From: Saccoglossus kowalevskii
Taxonomy: Eukaryota; Hemichordata; Enteropneusta; Harrimaniidae
Length of the DNA: 10,806 bases
Assembly: GCF_000003605.2 (NCBI RefSeq)
Contig: NW_003138346.1
Location: forward strand, 22,534-33,339
Direction: 5' to 3'
The translations under genes and the position numbers were made by a program. Positions 1 to 7,500 of the stretch are shown here, piece after piece (the stretch's first letter is position 1; every line of letters starts with the position of its first letter). The notes under the pieces are model-generated. The model saw only the letters and a list, made by a program, of their open reading frames with translations. It made no database searches and was not told where the DNA came from.

Positions 1-775
1 TTCGTATAAAATGCACGAATTGAAATTATTTCTGACAACGACACCACTGTGAAAGTATTTTATTCAAACACCGATGGTAAAACAAGTGAAAAATCTGTAT
101 ATGACGGCCGAAACTACACATAGAACGTCGGTACATTTACTTCCGGGACGTGGCAATAGCCACATTGTCTCCTGCCACGCCCGTGGCAGTAGCCATATTG
201 TCTCCTGCCACGGGCGTGGCACGAGACACTCCGTTTTTTTTTACTCACTGGCTGTTATGTTTCTGATAACAAATCTTGAAAAAATAAATGTAACCACGTA
301 AACAGTGGTGAACGCGCTGCTCTATTTATGTCACAGCTATTTCGCGTTCACTTCTTGTTTTACACAATTGACATTTATTTTTTAAATTTTGAATCAGAAT
401 CACAACAGACTGCAAGGAAGTAAACTGTTAATACAACGAACAAAAATAGGTTTTTGTTTTTTTATTTTATGATTACAGGTGTAGAAAAAACACCCCTGGG
501 CGTTTGCTAGGATATGACCTCAACTCCTTTATTTTATCAAAAGTGGTGGCATGGGCTCTTAGCCGGATAAATACGGTATATACTTCACAGCGTCACTATC
601 ATATTGACCTGTGGTCATAAATCAGCAACAGATATTGGGCAATCTGCTATATTATAAATGATGAACTCAACCAAATAAAGTTGCCTTGCATGACATTGCT
701 GTCACAGATCTACAAAATATCTGTGTGTCATAGAAGACTTACATGAAAGGAATTTATTACTAATTTATCACTTAC
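1..775 (-). other. Intron downstream of exon V (incomplete)
   Basis: This is intronic sequence after the exon V donor. It runs off the window, so no acceptor is seen. I found no coding segment matching the next part of TBC1D22. Apart from the GC-rich hairpin repeat at 149-221, I see only AT-rich sequence with short homopolymer runs. Confidence 0.75.
149..221. repeat. Two 33-bp direct repeats forming a perfect 17-bp-stem hairpin
   Basis: Two copies of a 33-bp unit start at 149 and 182, differing at only a few positions, and a third copy starts at 215 and stops after CGTGGCA. The unit ends are themselves near-palindromic (CTGCCACG / CGTGGCAG). As a result TGCCACGCCCGTGGCAG (173-189) is the exact inverse of CTGCCACGGGCGTGGCA (205-221), leaving a 15-base loop. 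CGTGGCA at 149-155 can alternatively pair with TGCCACG at 173-179. The block is strikingly GC-rich for its surroundings. The stem is shorter than a typical microRNA precursor, so I annotate it only as a repeat and hairpin. Confidence 0.85.
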
Positions 776-903
776 CATATAAGTATCCCAGAGCCTGATT
801 GTACATTTGAGAGGGATTTCCCTCATTATTAAGTTATTCATCCATCGAAATGAAAACTGTAAGTACTCAACATTGTGTTTCTCCAAATGAGAATGGAGTG
901 GAC
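776..903 (-). CDS. TBC1D22: TBC1D22 exon V in this window
   Basis: This 128-base exon supplies two bases of a split glycine codon and then 42 residues: PLHSHLEKHNVEYLQFSFRW and MNNLIMREIPLKCTIRLWDT, then YM. It aligns without gaps to the family pattern RIDxxxHxHL ... EYLQFAFRWMNNLLMRELPL. It carries the late TBC signature IRLWDTY. The acceptor is TTATTTGTTTCAG (904-916 on the minus strand) and the donor is GTAAGT (770-775), phase 0. The following exon, expected to encode the conserved FSHFHLYVCAAFL-like segment, is not in bases 1-770. Confidence 0.95.
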
Positions 904-3900
904 CTGAAACAAATAATACAAAATAATCACTCACAGAAATATATTTATCATAGTATACAATGTAAAAGTGATTGATAAAGAGCCATTGCCTGAAATGTCA
1001 AGCTATTTTGAATACCTAATATTACCTACTATATATCACAATTACAGTATGTCTGGCATAGTGCAGAATCACAGTATGCCTGGCATAGTGCAGAATCACA
1101 GTATGCCTGGCATAGTGCAGAATCACAGTATGCCTGGCATAGTGCAGAATCACAGTATGTCTGGCATAGTGCAGAATCACAGTATGTCTGGCCACAGTCC
1201 CTCTATCACGGACTGTGGCCTGGCATAGTGCAGAATCACAGTATGTCTGGCATAGTGCAGAATCACAGTATGTCTGGCATAGTGCAGAATCACAGTATGC
1301 CTGGCATAGTGCAGAATCACAGTATGTCTGGCATAGTGCAGAATCACAGTATGTCTGGCATAGTGCAGAATCACAGTATGCCTGGCATAGTGCAGAATCA
1401 CAGTATGCCTGGCATAGTGCAGAATCACACTATGCCTGGCATAGTGCAGAATCACAGTATGCCTGGCATAGTGCAGAATCACAGTATGCCTGGCATAGTG
1501 CAGAATCACAGTATGCCGGGCATAGTGCAGAATCACAGTATGCCTGGCATAGTGCAGAATCACAGTATGCCTGGCATAGTGCAGAATCACAGTATGCCTG
1601 GCATAGTGCAGAATCACAGTATGCCTGGCATAGTGCAGAATCACAGTATGCCTGGCATAGTGCAGAATCACAGTATGCCTGGCATAGTGCAGAATCACAG
1701 TATGTCTGGCATAGTGCAGAATCACAGTATGCCGGGCATAGTGCAGAATCACAGTATGCCGGGCATAGTGCAGAATCACAGTATGCCTGGCATAGTGCAG
1801 AATCACAGTATGTCTGGCATAGTGCAGAATCACAGTATGTCTGGCATAGTGCAGAATCACAGTATGTCTGGCATAGTGCAGAATCACAGTATGTCTGGCA
1901 TAGTGCAGAATCACAGTATGCTTGGCATAGTGCAGAATCACAGTATGCTTGGCATAGTGCAGAATCACAGTATGCCTGGCATAGTGCAGAATCACAGTAT
2001 GTCTGGCCACAGGGACTGTGGTCTGGCATAGTGCAGAATCACAGTATGTCTGGCATAGTGCAGAATCACAGTATGTCTGGCATAGTGCAGAATCACAGTA
2101 TGCCTGGCATAGTGCAGAATCACAGTATGCCTGGCATAGTGCAGAATCACAGAGTTATTGAGTATGTTTGTTAGAACTTAAAAGCCGACATTAATGTACC
2201 ATGGGATGGGTGGAGCTTAGTATTCTAATTTGACTGATTATTCAACAACAACAACTGTCAATTGTTTCTTGTATGCAGATAGTTGACGTCTCTGCTAATC
2301 TCTTGTTTGTGTGTATCGTTACTGGACTGTGCTGTGTAAAGTAAAATAAATAATTAATTTCTGGTGACGTGGCAGTTTGTGCGATCCAAATTCAAGTTGG
2401 GTATATGCACAGTTTCTTCTAGAGTGATGTGGTCTATGCTGCAATGTACACTGAATATCTTCACAGACATAAACCATGTTGTGTAGAGTAAATAATAATT
2501 CTAAACCTGGTCTTTGAAAGATTAGTTATTTTCCATTCTGTATTGCAATGTTTCTTCAAGATTACTTTCTACCTCAACTAAGAGAACTGTAATAATTGAG
2601 ATTACATGTATATTCAAGTAATATACATGTTGATTGTCCTGAATATTCAGACCGAGGTAAAATGAAACATGACCTCACAGGCAACAGCGACTTGAATCGA
2701 TCACTGGGTCGTACTATTTTTTTTATCATACAGGAAATGGTTAATTTCAAGTCTCATATTCATGTGTTGCTACCATTGCCAATGATTTATTTCTTCTTAC
2801 GACTACAGGTTACTAAAAAGAATCTAATCGGTCTAATTAAACAAGAATGCGTAAATGTGCATTTTTATCGGATATATCACAGACCCTCCACACCAACGGG
2901 ACTGTGGATATTGGTGTTTTGAGCCAGGAATAAAATATTTGACCTAAAAATTCACAACATTGACATGCGTGCGTTGGTGTTCATTTTTTTATTTCATTCA
3001 TAAAAATTGGGGACACAATCTTTCCTTGTTCATATAGCAAAATTTTACAGTGACAACTGCAACATTCTTCTGCTACTGGACGACCCGGATTATTTAGGTC
3101 ATGGCGCAACTTAGGAAATTTCGTTTTAACCAGGACATGCATTTTGATGGAATTCAGCTTCCTGTCTACCTGTCTAAGTGCTATTGGCAATGAAACACAC
3201 AAAGTTATTGCCAATGCAGTTACCAACGAAGATGATCTTGTTTTGCACCATCATGAAATGAACGACACGCTATAAATTGACTGTACAAATGTATTGGCCC
3301 AGTGACAATAACAATTCACAGAAACTTGTGTGTCAATGTGTACCTGAGATAAGAGAGGCAGGAAATCAGAATGATACATGCCACACTACTACTGAAAAGG
3401 CCATTAAAAAAAAGCAGGCCCGAAACACATTCATGGCAAAATTTGGCAGAGCAATTACACGACAACATGTCCATACTCATTTGGCATATGCAATACGAAA
3501 TGGTACATGAATGTCATGTTTCACGCTTCATGTCAAATAAGATCGTGGATCATTATAAAAATAATCATCCTCGCTACAAGCCGGAAACAAAACATATTAC
3601 CAATCAGCACGGCGGCAGCGAATCTCTTTCGCTCATTTATTCAGAATTCTGTTATTTAGAAAAATGCTAAATACTACGCCTCCGCCCTCGATACCAGCCA
3701 TGTGGAAAGCTTCAACAAGTTGATTTCAACCACTGTCCGTGTTTTCAGACAGACAATTTATATTCTGCCTGGTTTTGACAACCTCCTGCTCCACACTGCA
3801 AAGAAGCTCGACTGAGTTTTCTTTCCTGTAATTCATTTCTTTGTAAACCGTAATATAAACAATGCACTATTGGCGTTTATTTAACCTCATATGCAAAGTA

Positions 3901-4476
3901 CCTGGTAGGCATTTTGAAAACGAGGTGGGCGGAGCTTACTGTGCTGGCAAATTTGACACCAATGTTTTTGGCAAAAGTAAATGGTCCAGCTGTCGATTTC
4001 TATTTTTATTTACGCCTTCCCTGAACATTCATGGTGCCATTCACGTTTGAAAAATAGAAAATATCATGCAATGAATCACTGTTTCTCGTGTTTTTGTGGA
4101 GATTTTAGTCACTGTTGTTGCTGTGGGTGAGGGCAATTTCATTTGAATAATAGACTCCGTCCACACCCATTTATATTCCATGTCTCCCTTTAAGACACCT
4201 GCCTCTAAAATACATGTTAAACAATGTATATGCGTTTTGATATACATTCAGAAGAAAATAAAAATAAAAACAAGCCATGCATGGCACAGTCCCCGTTAGT
4301 TATCAAATTTAAGATATATAGTTATGTTTATAGTAATATAGCTGGAATATAACCATGTCAGGAATATGATTTTTTTAACATTAAAATGATTGACATTTGT
4401 ATCTGATCGTCAAACAAGTACTTGTCCATATTGAGAGATATTGCTCTGGAACAGCATTCAAAATCAGCCATTTTGA

Positions 4477-4526
<50 letters not shown>

Positions 4527-7500
4527 CATGATGTATAATGAATATATAAAATTTGAATATATGGTAATCAGTCAAAGCATTTAAGAGTTACGGCTCTAGA
4601 ACCCCAATCATTAAAACAAAATGGCCGCCAGTCAGCTATTTTGAATCCAATCTGAAAAATAAAATGACATGCATCAGGAACCTGTAATGTCTAACGTGTG
4701 TTATAAGTTTGAACAAAATCCATCCATAAATGCAAGAAATGTTTGATATTCGAGGATTTTTTCAGCACAAAAATAGCACACTTTGAAAAAGATCATCAAA
4801 CCAATATATCCGTATATCTGTGACATGATGTATAATGAATATTAAAAATTTGAACATAATCAGACAAAATAAGTCAGACATATGCGTCTGGAAACCCATT
4901 CATTAAAACAAAATGGCCGCCAGACAGCCATTTTGCATCAGGAACCCGTAATGTCTAATGTATGTACCAAGTTTGAACGAAATCCATCCATAAATGCCAA
5001 AAATGCTTAATATTTGATGATTTTTTAGTACAAAAATGACAACCATTCGGCCATTTTGAATAGGATCGTCAAACTAATATATCTATGACATGATGTATAA
5101 TGAATATTTATAATTTGAACATAATCAGTCAAAGCAAGCTGGAGTTATGGCAACATTGATTAATACAAAATGGCCGCCAGTCGGCCTTTTTTAAATGTTA
5201 TCTGAAAAACAAAACTATTTGCATCAAGGTCCCATAATGTCTAATGTATATACCAAGTTTGAGCAAAATCCATCTGTAAACAGCCGAGAAATGGTTGCTT
5301 TTTATGATTTTTTAGCACAAAAATGGCCGCCATTCGGCCATCTTGAATCAGATTATGAAACAAATTGACGTGCATATGTATGATATCATGTATGATGTAT
5401 GTGTGAAGTTTGATTGTGATTGGTCCAGGCATTTCTAAGATACGTACGCACGGAGGTCAAAACATAAGTCCCCGTTTTCGGACTGCATCCGTACGGGGAC
5501 TAACAAGCGACCTGACGATTGAAATAGCTCTGCTGTCTTCATTATCATGGAACACGAATCAGTAAAGTGGCATTATGGTTGTAAAATTCATAGTCAGTCA
5601 TTTAGAGAACATTGCACTTGAGTTACAGTTGCTTGCAGTTGCAATTATGAACTTTTATAGTGTTCATAAGGATAGAGCATTTCATTGGACAAACATCATT
5701 GAGGCTAAACTTAAGAAATTGTGGGTGTGCAAAAACCTGAGAAATAGTAGAGAAAAAAAAAAAATTGTTTTGTTGAAAATAATATTTTTTACCAAAAATG
5801 ACAAAAATATTCACTAAAAATCCAAATTTCAGTATTTTGACACGAATTTTACAAATCTGATAAAGGACCACCCCAAGTACATTTGGTACAAATATGAATG
5901 TAATTTGTCAAGTACTTTTGAAGAAGAAGTCGTTTAAAGGAAAACTTCACGCAGGACAAGGGACGCGGGACGGACGCCGGAGAGACCCCCATACCAACAG
6001 CTTCGCTGGGTCATCTGCGATGACAGCGGAGCTAAAAAGAAAGGCAGGAGTCAGCATTGATAATGTTTTATCTGCAGTTGTCAGTCACTAAAAATGACTA
6101 AATACAAGAAATTTACAATATTCTAGATGATAAACAAATTTGCAATCAAATACAGTTGTCACACTGCTTTCACCCACTTAAATTATTAGCACAGTTAAAT
6201 TTTCATGTAATTTGTGGAGGTAGCTCTCTGCGCTAAAATTTCAAGGATATTTATTTTAATTTTGTAGTATTCATTTAATGTTTTATTTCATTGTTAAAAA
6301 ATTGAAAAATACTGTTCTGAAATCTGATCCCTTAGCGTGACAGCACCAGAAGTTTATAAAAACAAATGTGGAAGGGTAACACTCGTTTTTAATGTGTGAA
6401 TTTATAACAGAAATTGAATAATAAATGCTCTTTGTTCTTATTTGTTAAAATTCTGTTTTAAGTTTATTGACAAACACGTATAAATGAAAGGTCAAAGTTG
6501 AATACTAGTAATTTGTCTGCAAGGAGAACGCAAATAATAAAATGTGCGAATTAGTCGAAATTTGCTTTCACATGAAAATTTCATTGCGCAAACATTTCCT
6601 GCCCTACAGTAATTATGATGTCACATAGGTGCTTTGTCAATAGATGGTACAACTGAGGATTGTACGTGATACTAAGTCTTAATATGAACTTTGAGAAATT
6701 AATCAGAAAATAAAACAACTGAATACTTTAGATGATACTTACCGTCTATCCGTTGCACTAATTCTCGAAGAGCATTAACTTTTAACTGGATACCAGGTTG
6801 TGCAAATGTGTAGTTGTCTTGGATACCATCTAATAATTTAGTCATACACCAAAAACTATCTGCTTCTATACATTTTAGAATATCATCACTCAATTTATTC
6901 ACATCATAGATGTCAAGATTCTCTCCACTATCATCTAGATGCAAATAAATACACATTTTATAGAGACATACTGCAGAACATAACACTTTAACACCAAGAA
7001 CCATGGCTTGAAATTGACAGTAGACCAAAAAGACTACCAAATCTTTTCCTGGGGGACTGGTGTTTTTTTAAGAAGCATTAACACGATGAATGAAAATTCA
7101 ACCAATAATGATTTCACTGTAATTATGTATTCTTAATCTGGTTGGAATTTTTTTTCCATAATTTTTCAAAATTGTTAGCCAAAATGAACTACTAAAAAAT
7201 TAGAACTTTGTATATTAAACAAAGTGTCTTCAAAACCTAGGATACCCTACACAAATTGAATAATGTAACATGTAATTATTTCTAGAACACTGTAACCCTG
7301 ACATGAAGCAATGCTTTTAACTGCATCCAGTATTGTATATTAATTTAGGAGTAAATTTTCGAACATTTCAATCCCTCCTGGTCCCTAGATATTAGAGACC
7401 AATTTAGGTTTTTCATAGTCACTGACACAAGTGTACAATGTTTATTGTGAATAGCATGAATGGGTGAACTGTGATAGTTTGCTTCTAAGCAATGCATTCA

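Larger units (their letters stand above)
1040..2152. repeat. 27-bp minisatellite, 38 full copies plus two partial copies
   Basis: The unit starts CATAGTGCAGAATC and ends ACAGTATGYCTGG. The array is a 17-base partial copy (1040-1056), 5 units (1057-1191), a 32-base insert, 29 units (1224-2006), a 20-base insert, 4 units (2027-2134) and an 18-base partial copy (2135-2152). Copies are nearly identical. Most variation is at the base pair YC/CG/CT just after ATG: TCTGG, CCTGG, CCGGG (three units) and CTTGG (two adjacent units). One unit has CACACTATG instead of CACAGTATG. Because 27 is a multiple of three and the unit lacks stops in four of six frames, it creates long open frames (repeat peptides such as MPGIVQNHS and WHSAESQYA). 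These are not evidence of a protein. Each unit can fold as CATA-GTG with CAC-(AG)-TATG. Confidence 0.97.
4288..5501 (+). mobile_element. Repeat element A1: non-autonomous element with terminal inverted motif and right-end hairpin
   Basis: The left end AGTCCCCGT (4288-4296) is the exact inverse of the right end ACGGGGACT (5493-5501). A second direct copy AGTCCCCGT sits at 5467-5475, so the right end folds as a 9-bp stem with an inner CGGA / TCCG stem (5479-5482, 5488-5491). The interior has three diverged tandem units, each marked by ACATGATGTATAATGAATAT-like starts at 4526, 4823 and 5088 (spacings 297 and 265), with palindromic AAAATGGCCGCC modules. A (TA)21 tract precedes the first unit. A GTACGCACGGAGG spacer precedes the hairpin. 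There is no protein-coding capacity. The left boundary rests on one 9-base match and is less certain than the right. No target-site duplication was identified. Confidence 0.65.
904..6742 (-). other. 5.8-kb intron between exons IV and V
   Basis: The donor GTAAGTAT (next to 6743) and acceptor ending TTTGTTTCAG (next to 903), in phase 1, bound this intron. It hosts the minisatellite, a decayed ORF fragment, repeat elements A1 and B1 and a possible small inverted-repeat element, each listed separately. The repeats are described in + orientation, which is antisense to the transcript. Confidence 0.9.

Noticed and set aside
173-221. MicroRNA precursor
   Set aside because: The 17-bp stem with a 15-base loop is too short for a typical precursor, and the arms are internally palindromic and come from a direct repeat.
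1-770. Next TBC1D22 exon (expected FSHFHLYVCAAFL-like segment)
   Set aside because: I looked for this coding sequence on the minus strand and did not see it, so the exon is probably beyond the window.
1040-2152. CRISPR-like array
   Set aside because: Repeats are directly adjacent with no unique spacers, and the context is a eukaryotic intron.
968-2174. Long overlapping open frames on both strands with 9-residue repeat peptides (MPGIVQNHS, WHSAESQYA, ARHTVILHY, CQAYCDSAL)
   Set aside because: They are by-products of a 27-bp tandem repeat lacking stops in four frames. Frames on opposite strands are equally open, the two inserts shift frame, and the array lies in an intron of TBC1D22.
2596-2922. 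108-residue open frame as a gene
   Set aside because: No domain, no splice or start context, and low-complexity hydrophobic translation from AT-rich intron sequence.
3183-3215. ATTGGCAAT / ATTGCCAAT hairpin as a functional element
   Set aside because: A 9-bp AT-rich inverted pair is not distinctive enough in 10 kb to assign a role.
2200-3940. GGGTGGAGCTTA (about 2207) and GGGCGGAGCTTA (about 3926) as ends of one transposon
   Set aside because: They are in the same orientation, not inverted, and I found no matching inverse partner or duplicated flank.
5575-5871. Overlapping open frames on both strands (5575-5817 +, 5623-5871 -)
   Set aside because: Both lie inside repeat element B1, run through a poly-A/poly-T tract and have no protein signature.
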